NCBI GenBank assembly: GCA_964017045.1
Contig: OZ024794.1
Location: 31,145,315-31,209,314 of the forward strand
From: Omphiscola glabra
Lineage: Eukaryota; Mollusca; Gastropoda; Lymnaeidae
Reading direction: 5' to 3'
Length of the DNA: 64,000 nucleotides
Shown piece by piece: positions 11,601-20,111 of the stretch. A program made the translations under genes and the position numbers. The notes under the pieces were generated by a model, which was given only the letters and a program-made list of their open reading frames with translations, had not been told where the DNA came from and made no database searches. Each line of letters opens with the position of its first letter. Position 1 is the first letter of the stretch.

Positions 11601-14600
11601 GGGAATACATTGTTCTATTGCTTACTGCAAAAGGGGGGGGGGTGTTGGGGAGAGGAGGGGGGGCATTACATCAAGGATATTACATGTTGCCTGTTGAGAA
11701 TTTCATCACATAAATTGAATGCAGCCCTTATATTATTGCATGCAGTCCTTCATGTATTATTGCTTTTTACTTCAGGGCTCTCTACATTGGCGGCTCTTAC
11801 ACAGAGACTAGCAGCCTGCATAGGGGACTGTTATGTGTGGGGGCATTACTTTAAGAATTCTGCTTGTGGCCAATTAATATGCAGACTGTTATAAACAGAA
11901 ACATACATCTGGTCTATTACAATTAGATCTTTCACAAGGGTCATTACAGCTATAAAAATCCCATTCCTGTGTCCCACGCACTTAGCCAACAATCACATTG
12001 ATGAACTGAAGAAATCAGATTGTCTCTTGTAGGCATCTAAAGCTTGCTCTGTTTGGTTCAAAGTTTTATGTTTCTATGAGGAGTAGTTTAGACCTGAACT
12101 CGCATCCCAGAAAGCCACTACTCATATTGCATGTATATTGTATTATATGCACATCAAACATCCAATGAGATAACTTTGTGTTCATCCACAGATTGACTTG
12201 TTTAGAGAAAAGGAACCTCTGTGTGACACATATTCCCTCATGGACGTAGCTTATATCTACCACTGGAAAAGAGTAAGTATTTTATGTGCACTTTTTTTTC
12301 TGGTCTCTAACATTCTAAGTATTATTGTATAAAGCAAATGCATGATTGCCATTGTGCTTTACTGTTTCATGTTAGCAGCGCTAAGAAACTAGGTCAAAGA
12401 TGTTAAGATAGACTATTTATAGATAATATTCTACACATCTGTAGATCAGATTGAATTGTCTCCAGAGCTGTTGTGAACAAAAAAGTAAAATAGTTTTGTC
12501 TCAAGAGTGTTGCACACATTGTTAAAAATAATATTGTCTCAAGAAGTGTTACACATATGTATTTTTGTCTCTCCAGGATTGTGTACTGAGACTTTTCTAC
12601 TCATTTTACGAGGTGCCACCAAAAGTTCGGAAAGTGGAAGCCCTGCTGAGTGTCACTGAGAAGGTGGGCAAGAAAAATAAAGAAAAAGAAAAGAAGGATG
12701 AAAAAACTGAGAAACGCAAAGAAGAAAGGAAGTTAAAATGCAAGAAAGAAAAGTCCAAAGAGAGGAAACAGTGCCAGGTCTCTGGAAAGACTGATGACAG
12801 CGGAGGTCAAGTCAATGCAAACATTGCTTCACCAAAGCTAGGAAAGGCTGATGACAGCGGGGGCCAAGTCAATGCAAACATTGCTTCACCAAAGCTAGGA
12901 AAGGCTGATGACAGCGGGGGCCAAGTCAATGCAAACATTGCTTCACCAAAGCTAGGAAAGGCTGATGACAGCAGGGGCCAAGTCAATGCAAACATTGCTT
13001 CACCAAAGCTAGGAAAGGCTGATGACAGCAGGGTTCAAGTCAATGCAAACATTGCTTCACCAAAGCCAGCAGATGCCCAGAAAAATGTCAAGTTATCTAA
13101 CAATGTCAAAACGCTTCTCAAAAGGAAGCATCCAGATTCTGAATGTGTCAACAAAAATGTTCAGTCCATCAAACACGAGAAAACTTGTGTCAGAAGTCGT
13201 TTGGCTGATTCAGGGCAACAGACTGAACCTTATCAGCCTCCCCCTGTAAAACAGGAGAACCCTTGTGTGAAAAATCATGAAGCTGATTCAGAGCAGCACT
13301 GTCAGCCTCCCCCAGCCAAACAGAAATGTTTGCCCCAGGCTGCAACCTATTCCATTGTGACAGCATGTGACAGTAAGGCAAAAAATAAAACCTCCAAGGA
13401 GTCCGCAGCAGCTGTTAAATCCTCTCTAAAGTTGCTGATCAAATCTTCTGATCTCAAAGCGCCTACAATTCAGAATGGACCATCGTCTGTCAAGGATAAA
13501 AAGCACAAGACCAGCGGGACTCCATCCCTTTCACTTAAATCCAATCTATTTGAAAGGATGGGTTCTTTTGCCAAGTACCCTTTCTCTGAACACTTTGATT
13601 CCTCTGCTGCTCCCACCCACGTCATTTCTAGTCCCAGTCAACGTGGGAAGTCTCCACTGAATTCTAACAAGACAAATATCAAAGATATAAAATATGACCA
13701 GAGGCAGGTCAGTGACGATAGTGACATGTTGAAGCCTGTGAAGGACTGGTCAGACACTGGCAGTCCAGCAAAGATTGAGAAGAAACCCTCTCTGATTGGT
13801 AATAAAATTGTTAAAACTAAGGACAGCAGTGTTGGCAGCTTTTGCACTCAAAATGGTGTTGATGTTTTTGGAGATGCCAGAGAGTACAAAAAGATTGAAC
13901 CTGTAACTAAAGTCTTAGACACAAAAGTACAATCCTTGGGAATTAGAAGTGACTCAGGTGCTGGAGATAGAGAGCAGGAGTCACGTGAGGTGAAATCTGA
14001 GCCAGTGGCCAGTTCATTAGATACAGGGCCAGGAGTTCACAAGGAATCCTCTGAGCCAGTAGCTAATCACTTGAGCTCAGACTCAGCACTGCACATTGTA
14101 GACACAGAGCCTATGGAACACAGGGAACAATCAGACAATGGCTCTTGTCCCTCTGGGCAGAATGACCTTAAGAAGCTGCTGCCAGAAGCGTGTGTTGTTG
14201 AACCAGCAGCCAATGGTGAACCAGCACCAGCTGGAGCTGTAAAACCAGGGGTAACTGGATTGGAGACAAGTGGTAAGTGCAAGTCTCAGGAGAAGCCTGT
14301 TGTTGAGACCAAGAGTGTAGATGGAAAACTGGAAGAGAATAATGCACAGAAGGCCTCTGATGTCAACGAAACAGATATCAAAACAGCTGGTAAATTAAAT
14401 ATACCAGTAAACAAGACTGCCCATTGTGCCAATCAGACTTCCAGCGGACCAATCCGACACAGTCTTGACTTGAAACCTGCATCTCAAGATGCCAGCAGGC
14501 ATTCAGATAAGAAATTGTCAAATGAAGTGCAATCCAAGCAGTCGACTGTGTCTGATGCTCAAAAGTCTGTCATTTTTTCCAAATGTAATGTTCCGGAGAC

Positions 14601-17061
14601 CAAAGATGTTAAGCACCTTGAGCATCCAAGTGAAACCAAGTCCAGAGCTTCAAGCGAAGTGGAGAATGTTCCGATAGCAATTCCTACTGTGAAGTTTTTT
14701 AGCCTGAAACCTAAAATTTTTGACAGGTCATTGTCAAAAGGGGAAAAAGACCAGAAAAGTAAAAGTGAACTTTCCACAATCTTCAAAGAAAAATCTGTGA
14801 ATCAGTTGAAACTGGCTAATGGGAAATTTGATGGAGAGAAGTCCACTGCTAGTGACGGCTCCTCTCAGGATAATAATGTGATAGCTTCATGTGTTCAAGG
14901 CCAAAGTTCTGTTCTGTCGACCACTGTACAAAAGCTGAGCCCTCCAAAAATAGAACCATGCAGTACAATGGATGAGAAAAGCTCTTATATTTCCAAAACG
15001 ACCACTGACACTTGTACACCACTGCCGGCACCTCCAAAACTTCTAAAAACAGCCATGGCTTCCACCAGCTCTTCAAACTCCATTGTTGTGTCCCACTCTA
15101 TAGCCTCCATTGTTTTCTCTCCCAATACTTCCAGCAGGAGCTCCATTCTCTATCCTGTGGGCGTTCACCTAACAGCGGCCACCTCGGTCATTGCCTCCAC
15201 AACCAACACGGCTTCAGTTTCACTTTCTGGCTCTGCGTCCTCTGCGGTAAGCAGTAAGTCGGTAACGTCTCTGTCCTTCTCTTCAAGCACTGCCACGAAA
15301 CCGTCACCGATAGCCACACCGTTGACATCTGTTTCACCGCACAGCACCCTGAAAGCAACGGATCTCTCCAAACCATCAGGTAAGCCTCAAAATCAGCCGC
15401 AGGGTGAATCTCACCTCGTGAAACCAACAGAGAAATCTCCCACCTCTCCTTCAGCTGTGCCGCACTCATCCTCTATCAAGGTGTCTCTACCGTCCAATGG
15501 CTCTGTGTCCAATGGCTCAGTTCATCCAGTGGCTAACCAAGTGACTAACCCAGGGACAAAGTCACTTTCATATACTGATTCGATAAAAACTAATGTCATT
15601 TCTGATATTCCTGCAACAATAGACAATACTTTCCTTATCACCCCTCCTGAGGAGAAAAAGTCACCTGTCTTAGTACACAGAACATCTCCAAACATAACCC
15701 AGGCTCCAAATACTTCAGTTGAGGTACCTAAGGAAGCTGCCAATCTGGATAATTTCCTGTTTGATACTAAGCCGTCTGAAAAAGATATACTTATAGCAAA
15801 AATGTCTCCAGAATTCAAAGAAATGGCATCCAGTTTAAAACAATCTCAGAAAAATGCAGCGAGGACAAGAGTGTCGGCTACGGAGGCACAAAACGTACTC
15901 AATGAAAAGTCCTTGAAAAAACCAGAGCCCCAGATCACTGCCATCCACAACCTTCCCAAGACCATCTCCCAAACCTCCAAATATTCTGTCACCCGATCAG
16001 TGATCATGTCCACATCCTCCAACACTAGGACAAACAGCAGTGTTATACAGACAACAAAGATAAGTACGTTGATTCCAAAGTCCAACTCGGTGACGTCAAG
16101 GTCTGGCATGTACTCCAAGGGGTTTTCCTACCCTGCCTCCATCAACAACGTGCCATCCTCCAGGAGCTTTCTTCACACGTCTCTGCTTCCTCACGTGTCA
16201 AGGTCCATCACCACACTCATGAACGGTGGTGCAGACTATGAGCGGGCAATGACCACTAAAACTACTGGAATGATATCTCACTCAGGAACAAAGATATCAT
16301 CCCCTATAGCTGCTCAGCAGAAACCCATATCTCAGCAGAAACCCGTATCTCAGCAGAAACCCATATCTCAGCAGAAGGTAACGTCGTCGTCCAAGCACAG
16401 CTCAAAAGTAAGTGAGGTCAAAGCCGAGAAGGCTCAGAAGGTCAAAAGCATACCTCCACTGACCATCCCCAAGGCTAATTTTGTCAGTACTACACTGAAA
16501 CTTCAGAGATCTCCTGGATCAACTGACCATTACATCTTTGCCCCACTGAGCCACTACAGTTCCACAGGACATCATAATGGAGAGCATCGGCATAAGACAA
16601 AAGAGAAGCACAATGGATCTAGAACTCCAACCTCACCCCCTACTGCCAATAAAGATTCTGTCTTTGCAGGGGAGAGGCAGCGAGTGCCCACCATCAAAAT
16701 CTCGGATATCAACAGAAATCCCATCATAGTGGAAAGTGGGAGCAGCCATCTTTCTCCATACAGGTCTTACTGTCATGGTGGCTCGCGTTCAGCCACCCTT
16801 GAGAACGGGACGAATCGAGCTCACACCAGAGGCGGGAGCGAGTCCAGCTCGCCCAACGGCGGAAACGACCGTTCTTCCGCCCGAGACTCCCGGCGCCCCT
16901 CCGATTCTGAGCTCCTCGTGAACCAACATTGGCATGGCTACCCCACGGCGGATCTGTTATTCAATGGATTTAAACTACCATCTCACGCCAAGTTCCATGA
17001 CCTGCATTATGACACGGATGCCATGCCCTTGGATTACTCTCAGTCTTCTTCAAAGTCTTAA
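5507..17061 (+). CDS. BMI1: Polycomb group RING finger protein, BMI1/MEL18/Psc type, 5'-incomplete
   Basis: Expected role from the family: the PCGF2/4 subunit of Polycomb repressive complex 1, pairing with RING1 through the RING finger to ubiquitylate histone H2A in the nucleus. Visible coding exons are 5507-5603, 5877-5932, 8922-8969, 10355-10460, 11419-11520, 12192-12272 and 12577-17061, plus a candidate 22-nt exon at 10982-11003. With it, the visible open frame encodes 1,664 residues. The order is RING second half, [10 protein letters not shown] linker, RAWUL domain, very long low-complexity tail. [16 protein letters not shown] and KRYLKCPAA point to PCGF2/4 rather than PCGF1, 3, 5 or 6. 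The start codon and first zinc ligands are not visible, so the gene begins upstream. Vertebrate BMI1 is about 330 residues; the long tail resembles Drosophila PSC and Su(z)2. I cannot say whether the genome has a second PCGF2/4 paralogue. Identity is firm; exon 5 is the uncertain part. Confidence 0.93.
5877..5932 (+). CDS. BMI1: PCGF exon: post-RING linker
   Basis: The acceptor is ccacag at 5871-5876 and the donor gtaagt begins at 5933. The exon joins in phase to the RING exon (ag+a gives Arg) and reads [18 protein letters not shown]. This matches the BMI1 segment 'SDKTLQDIVYKLVPGLF' in spacing and key residues. Confidence 0.9.
6185..6258 (+). repeat. Short repeat, cattccccggctaa units
   Basis: Three copies of a unit of about 25 bp containing cattccccggctaagccaaa. 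Related units recur at 6625-6705 (see separate entry). Confidence 0.8.
6253..6403 (+). repeat. 151-bp inverted repeat, left arm
   Basis: Bases 6253-6403 are the near-perfect reverse complement of 7428-7578; one difference I noticed is gaccgtg against gactgtg. With a 1.02-kb spacer the pair could form a long hairpin inside the PCGF intron. Both arms carry the same open frame containing [18 protein letters not shown], which I do not recognise. It could be a fold-back transposon or an inverted duplication of a gene fragment. Confidence 0.9.
6440..6624 (+). mobile_element. Possible retroposon 3' end with (ATA)n tail
   Basis: The palindromic block cccagccctaggctgggg is followed by ccacgctatagaaaactac and then an (ATA)n tail at 6604-6623. 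An A-rich simple-repeat tail after a GC-rich stem is typical of SINE or LINE 3' ends. I cannot name the family. Confidence 0.35.
6625..6705 (+). repeat. Second cluster of cattccccggctaa units
   Basis: Three to four diverged copies (ctcattccctggctacgcc and similar) of the repeat at 6185-6258. The inverted-repeat arm and the retroposon-like block lie between the two clusters. Confidence 0.75.
7106..7268. repeat. Fold-back inverted repeat, about 50-bp arms
   Basis: The left arm (7106-7155) contains attcttcagttttactaaaa and the right arm (about 7217-7268) contains ttttagtaaaactgaagaat, with further matching toward atgacat/atgtcat. The hairpin overlaps the start of the dispersed repeat at 7160-7397. 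Confidence 0.75.
7160..7397 (+). mobile_element. Dispersed GGTACCCGGGTACC repeat, copy 1
   Basis: The block begins caaaatggacccg and ends with the palindrome-like ctggtacccgtgtacca. Related copies lie at 32093-32325 (plus) and 36443-36619 (minus). All share tcttacaaacccaacaataa and acctctcaattctggtaccc or close variants. A 61-codon frame runs through it but is not kept in the other copies, so I treat it as a non-autonomous mobile repeat. Confidence 0.7.
7428..7578 (-). repeat. 151-bp inverted repeat, right arm
   Basis: Reverse-complement partner of 6253-6403. Its open frame on the minus strand extends beyond the arm, to about 7652. Confidence 0.9.
7579..8921. other. PCGF intron, no recognised feature
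   Basis: AT-rich intronic DNA with T runs near 8178 and 8891. The latter is the polypyrimidine tract of the 8922 acceptor. Confidence 0.6.
8922..8969 (+). CDS. BMI1: PCGF exon: [10 protein letters not shown] motif
   Basis: A polypyrimidine tract ends in ccag at 8918-8921 and the donor gtaagt begins at 8970. The single base carried from the previous exon makes Asn, and the frame reads [16 protein letters not shown]. This is the conserved basic element after the RING of BMI1/MEL18 (NEMKRRRDFY in BMI1). It exits in phase 1, matching the next exon. Confidence 0.9.
8970..10037. other. PCGF intron, no recognised feature
   Basis: Mostly AT-rich. Short frames around 9120-9630 show no protein family. 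Confidence 0.6.
10038..10270 (+). repeat. Degenerate gttgacacgagctggtcttc minisatellite
   Basis: About eight diverged units of roughly 24-30 bp around the core ggttgacayg.gctgg. It is intronic and much older than the 24-bp array that follows. Confidence 0.7.
10355..10460 (+). CDS. BMI1: PCGF exon: start of RAWUL domain
   Basis: The acceptor is gcag at 10351-10354 and the donor gtaagt begins at 10461. The frame continues in phase 1 as [19 protein letters not shown] and ends with [12 protein letters not shown], the first beta strand of the RAWUL fold (compare SISLSIEFFD of BMI1). It exits in phase 2, while the next clear exon (11419) starts in phase 0. An exon of length 3n+1 must therefore lie between them, or the donor or acceptor differs. 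Confidence 0.88.
10565..10914 (+). repeat. 24-bp minisatellite in a PCGF intron, about 14 copies
   Basis: The unit is close to actgctgatagtcctctagt plus four bases, with two sub-types (gaga early, tgggg late). Because 24 is a multiple of three, it gives an uninterrupted frame encoding TADSPLVR/G repeats. It sits between the donor at 10461 and the candidate microexon. Confidence 0.95.
10982..11003 (+). CDS. BMI1: Candidate 22-nt microexon joining the RAWUL exons
   Basis: The exons at 10355-10460 (exit phase 2) and 11419-11520 (entry phase 0) cannot be joined directly. At 10961-10981 a T-rich tract ends in ctgag, and a gtgaag donor starts at 11004. The 22 bases between would encode the tail of Glu plus SAGIPCT and restore the frame exactly. 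RAWUL domains have a variable loop at this point, which tolerates such an insert. It is an inference from splice geometry; a short tract like this can occur by chance. Confidence 0.3.
11004..11418. other. PCGF intron with an unassigned minus-strand frame
   Basis: On the minus strand, 11085-11312 is open for 75 codons (contains [14 protein letters not shown]). The composition is protein-like and it may be a fragment of a transposase or an old gene copy, but I recognise no motif. Confidence 0.3.
11419..11520 (+). CDS. BMI1: PCGF exon: RAWUL core
   Basis: The acceptor is ccacag at 11413-11418 and the donor gtaatt begins at 11521. The exon has exactly 34 codons. It begins [14 protein letters not shown] and continues [19 protein letters not shown], matching the BMI1 pattern [22 protein letters not shown]. 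This ubiquitin-like fold binds partner subunits such as Polyhomeotic in PCGF2/4 proteins. Confidence 0.93.
11521..12191. other. PCGF intron, no recognised feature
   Basis: Contains G-rich stretches at 11632-11665 and loosely repeated 'ttacatg/attacatc' text. No gene. Confidence 0.6.
12192..12272 (+). CDS. BMI1: PCGF exon: RAWUL core, second part
   Basis: The acceptor is catccacag ending at 12191 and the donor gtaagt begins at 12273. The 27 codons start [16 protein letters not shown] and end [11 protein letters not shown], the counterpart of BMI1 [21 protein letters not shown]. It enters and exits in phase 0, which fits both neighbours. Confidence 0.93.
12577..17061 (+). CDS. BMI1: PCGF terminal exon: end of RAWUL and long disordered tail
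   Basis: The acceptor ctctccag ends at 12576. The frame is open for 1,494 codons to TAA at 17059-17061. Residues 1-25 ([21 protein letters not shown]) close the RAWUL domain. Exon residues about 29-65 are Lys/Glu-rich; 71-165 hold five 19-residue repeats; the rest is Ser/Thr/Pro/Lys-rich with no recognisable globular domain, including a QQKPxS repeat near 1247-1267 and a terminal PLDYS at 1484-1488. In Drosophila PSC a comparable basic disordered region compacts nucleosome arrays; that this tail does so is inference. An uninterrupted 4.5-kb frame, when other non-repeat frames here are short, argues for selection. Confidence 0.93.
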   Translation, partial: DCVLRLFYSFYEVPPKVRKVEALLSVTEKVGKKNKEKEKKDEKTEKRKEERKLKCKKEKSKERKQCQVSGKTDDSGGQVNANIASPKLGKADDSGGQVNANIASPKLGKADDSGGQVNANIASPKLGKADDSRGQVNANIASPKLGKADDSRVQVNANIASPKPADAQKNVKLSNNVKTLLKRKHPDSECVNKNVQSIKHEKTCVRSRLADSGQQTEPYQPPPVKQENPCVKNHEADSEQHCQPPPAKQKCLPQAATYSIVTACDSKAKNKTSKESAAAVKSSLKLLIKSSDLKAPTIQNGPSSVKDKKHKTSGTPSLSLKSNLFERMGSFAKYPFSEHFDSSAAPTHVISSPSQRGKSPLNSNKTNIKDIKYDQRQVSDDSDMLKPVKDWSDTGSPAKIEKKPSLIGNKIVKTKDSSVGSFCTQNGVDVFGDAREYKKIEPVTKVLDTKVQSLGIRSDSGAGDREQESREVKSEPVASSLDTGPGVHKESSEPVANHLSSDSALHIVDTEPMEHREQSDNGSCPSGQNDLKKLLPEACVVEPAANGEPAPAGAVKPGVTGLETSGKCKSQEKPVVETKSVDGKLEENNAQKASDVNETDIKTAGKLNIPVNKTAHCANQTSSGPIRHSLDLKPASQDASRHSDKKLSNEVQSKQSTVSDAQKSVIFSKCNVPETKDVKHLEHPSETKSRASSEVENVPIAIPTVKFFSLKPKIFDRSLSKGEKDQKSKSELSTIFKEKSVNQLKLANGKFDGEKSTASDGSSQDNNVIASCVQGQSSVLSTTVQKLSPPKIEPCSTMDEKSSYISKTTTDTCTPLPAPPKLLKTAMASTSSSNSIVVSHSIASIVFSPNTSSRSSILYPVGVHLTAATSVIASTTNTASVSLSGSASSAVSSKSVTSLSFSSSTATKPSPIATPLTSVSPHSTLKATDLSKPSGKPQNQPQGESHLVKPTEKSPTSPSAVPHSSSIKVSLPSNGSVSNGSVHPVANQVTNPGTKSLSYTDSIKTNVISDIPATIDNTFLITPPEEKKSPVLVHRTSPNITQAPNTSVEVPKEAANLDNFLFDTKPSEKDILIAKMSPEFKEMASSLKQSQKNAARTRVSATEAQNVLNEKSLKKPEPQITAIHNLPKTISQTSKYSVTRSVIMSTSSNTRTNSSVIQTTKISTLIPKSNSVTSRSGMYSKGFSYPASINNVPSSRSFLHTSLLPHVSRSITTLMNGGADYERAMTTKTTGMISHSGTKISSPIAAQQKPISQQKPVSQQKPISQQKVTSSSKHSSKVSEVKAEKAQKVKSIPPLTIPKANFVSTTLKLQRSPGSTDHYIFAPLSHYSSTGHHNGEHRHKTKEKHNGSRTPTSPPTANKDSVFAGERQRVPTIKISDINRNPIIVESGSSHLSPYRSYCHGGSRSATLENGTNRAHTRGGSESSSPNGGNDRSSARDSRRPSDSELLVNQHWHGYPTADLLFNGFKLPSHAKFHDLHYDTDAMPLDYSQSSSKS
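12787..13071 (+). repeat. Five 57-bp coding repeats in the PCGF tail
   Basis: Copies begin at 12787, 12844, 12901, 12958 and 13015. Each encodes [19 protein letters not shown] with one to three changes; the last ends in KPA. The near-identity of the DNA, including silent positions, indicates recent tandem expansion. The period is a multiple of three, so copy number can vary without breaking the frame. Confidence 0.95.
16315..16377 (+). repeat. QQKPxS coding repeat in the PCGF tail
   Basis: Three full 18-bp units and a partial fourth encode [18 protein letters not shown] and QQK. It is a short, recent in-frame expansion inside the disordered tail. Confidence 0.85.
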
Positions 17062-19574
17062 TGTGGCTTTTTTCTCCCATCTCTAAAACACTGCCAGCTT
17101 AGTGGTTGAGATGTGTAACATATAACAATTGGAGTTTTATTCTTGTTAATCAAAGCTACACAGGAAAAAGACACTTTCATTCTGTGGTTGTTTAATCTCC
17201 AACACAGTGTTGGGTCTTTTCATTTGTTGCTTTCAAATGTTTAACAACCATGATGTTAAATGATTGATTTTTAAATTTTTTTTTTAGTGTGTTAAACCTC
17301 ACTACATGCTGTAAACATCACAAAATTCATGTTGGTATGTCGGTGGGAATAATTACCTTGTGATAAGTATTATTATTATTATGTATTATTTCATGAAATG
17401 TTTTGAACTTTCATGTTAGTTTTAAAAAACCTTTTCTTTTATTCAAACAAAACTTTATTTATCCTCCTTCATGTTATACCATAATGTTTAATGTATGGAT
17501 GACTCCCGGGACCCCCTGTTCATTTATCTCAAAAACTGTCCAAGTGGACCCTGCCTCGCAGAACTGTGCTTTTTAATTGAACTCCAACATTTTTTCAGAG
17601 ACCCAGAGTGCACTACTTTTTGTAGAGAAGTAGTAACTTGTGACTGCTGTTGTGATCAGTCTAGAAAAAGACACTGCATGTCGATGACACCAATTTTCAA
17701 GACATAAAGGACATAATATTATTGACTTGTACTTAGCCCTCCATCAAGATGAGCCAAGAGCGCATTAGAGCATTGAGCTTAAAATTTACGACTAGTTGGT
17801 CTAAAAAATTATATTTACCCGTGGTTTGACTGAGAGCATGGGACAGATTTAGCTTTACTTTAACTTCTTCAAATAGCGTGAAATACATTAGGATGAAGTG
17901 ATTGTATTTAAACAGTGGCTGATTTAATGGATGTCCCCAATGTGGGTGATCTCTACATCTCAGTATTCTTTAGTCAAGAAAGTCCTGTGGTAGATAACTG
18001 ATTTAAAATCATTCCCAATAGATGTTTATATATATATATATATATATATATAATGGAATCTGCACTAGATTAGAAGGTATTGGACAGTATGTTTTTTTGT
18101 CGGAAAGTCTATAGGGAAAATACGTTTTTTGTCTGATAGTGATAGTCTTGGGGAAATAAGATTTTTTTCTACTATGATTGTCTTGGGAAAATTAGTATTT
18201 TATCTGATGATTGTCATGAGAAAAATAGTTTTTTTGTCTGAGACACTTGACCAGGCTGTAAATATCCAGTGTTTCAGTGGGTTTGGTGTAGCTGATACTG
18301 ATCATTGGTTTATGGAAAAACTGTTTCCATGTGGGGAACTCTGGGTGTGCTGTTACGAATCGCTGGTCCATCGCTTATCTGAGCCGTTGTTGTCCAAACC
18401 GGATGTTGAATGCTTACTACCTGACATTACCAAAACCAAACGATTCCATTGTATTCCACGATTAAGTTTGGCGCTTGTCCAAGATTCGAAGCTCTAGCGT
18501 CATTGTGCCAGCTGAAAGGAGGCGGTGGTTTGTGTAGAGAGAACTTGCCGAAGCTGAATCCGCCGCCGCTGGTGTAGTGGCAGTGGCGCGAACGGTCCTT
18601 AAAGTTAAAGGCTTTGAAAGTTTGGCCTATGAAATCTAGAATCTAGCGCAGTTTTGTTTTCAAATGATGCGTTGTTGTTTGTTTAAATAGTTTTCGTTTT
18701 TTTTTTTTTTTTTTTTTTTTTTTTGGATGTAGAGGTTTTTGTGCGTTAGTTGATACGATATCTACCAATGACATGAGAACTACCAATGCCATGACATCTA
18801 CAAATGCCATGAGAACTACCAATGCCATGTACTTCTTCAGTAAACACCGGGTTCCACGAGTTAACTGAACTCTTTATTTATTTAAACACTCTCACCTTAA
18901 GGATAACTTAAATTTATTTGAAAATTACCATGAATATTTCAAAATCTGAAATTATATTGACCCTTTTCCAATTCGTGACTAACATCTAGTTTTTAAATTT
19001 CAGCTTTTTAACAAAAAAAATAATTTTTTTGTAAATTTAAATTTTAAGTTCGTAGCAAAAACACGGTGCAAGGCGTGCGTTGGTAATTAAAAAACGTTCG
19101 TGCTCATCCTGCAGGGGCGGCAATGGGTGGGGTGGGTGCATCATCTCGTATATCACGATGGAACACATAGATGAGCTATGCCTTTATTATTGGTAAGCGA
19201 TTGTGTGCCCGCTTTCTCCTGGCTGCTGTACACGTGCAGTTGTTGTGGCTAGCCCAGGGATGTACACCCTCGTTTACCTGTTGGATGAGTTATGGCTGGT
19301 CTGTTGGGATCACGTGGGACTAGAGCTCGCCCTTTGTTTGATGGCTTCTGTCGGTTCTATTTAAACGGCTTATCATCGAACCAGCGCCTATAGAAGGTGT
19401 TGCTAAAAATAAACGTGATTTAGATTTGTTTCAAAACCGAAGTGGCTACACGATAGAGTTGTAATTGTAACGGGATGGGCATTATAGGTCAATTTATCAA
19501 GTTGCTTTGAAATTAATCGTATTTTTTTGGTAAACGGAATAATAATATTCCTTTAGGTTTTTACTCCTTCTGGC
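17062..19574. other. PCGF 3' untranslated and downstream sequence
   Basis: This follows the stop codon directly and is AT-rich. It includes a (TA)n run at 18029-18052 and a T run of more than 20 at 18699-18724. I saw no AATAAA until 19408-19413, so the transcript end is unresolved. The first kilobase is probably UTR. Confidence 0.5.
19408..19413 (+). promoter_or_regulatory. Candidate polyadenylation signal AATAAA
   Basis: First AATAAA on the plus strand after the PCGF stop codon, 2.35 kb downstream. It could end a long 3' UTR, but a variant hexamer nearer the stop is equally possible. Confidence 0.2.
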
Positions 19575-19804
19575 GTCAACCTAGCGTGTCAGCGTGTGCA
19601 CTGCAATGTACGAGTGTCAACCTAGCGTGTCAGCGTGTGCACTGCAATGTACGAGTGTCAACCTAGCGTGTCAGCGTGTGCACTGCAATGCACGAGTGTC
19701 AACCTAGCGGATCAACGTGTGCCCTGCAATGTACGACTAGTGTCAACCTAGCGGGTCAACGTGTGCACTACAATGTACGAGTGTCATCCTAGCGGGTCAA
19801 CGTT
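19575..19804 (+). repeat. 41-bp minisatellite, about 5.5 copies
   Basis: The unit starts gtcaacctagcgtgtcagcg and ends aatgtacgagt. Later units change gtgtcag to gggtcaa. Confidence 0.9.
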
Positions 19805-19907
19805 TGCGAGTTCCAAAGTATCCGTACACAATAGATAATGAGACCAATGATTGGTAGTTAGCATACCGGTGGAGTAAAAAAAAAAAGGTTCATGATCATG
19901 TCCCTGT

Positions 19908-20111
19908 CTTCACTAAAAGTAAGGCGCACTGTTATATTATAACTGACTTCACTAAAAGTAAGGCGTACTGTTGTTATGTTATAACTGACTTCACTAAAAG
20001 TAAGGCGTACTGTTGTTATATTATAACTGACTTCACTAAAAGTAAGGCGTACTGTTGTTATGTTATAACTGACTTCACTAAAAGTAAGGCGTAGTGTTGT
20101 TATATTATAAC
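19908..20111 (+). repeat. 42-bp minisatellite, about 5 copies
   Basis: The unit starts cttcactaaaagtaaggcgt and ends ttataactga. It is open on the minus strand only because the period is a multiple of three. Confidence 0.9.
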
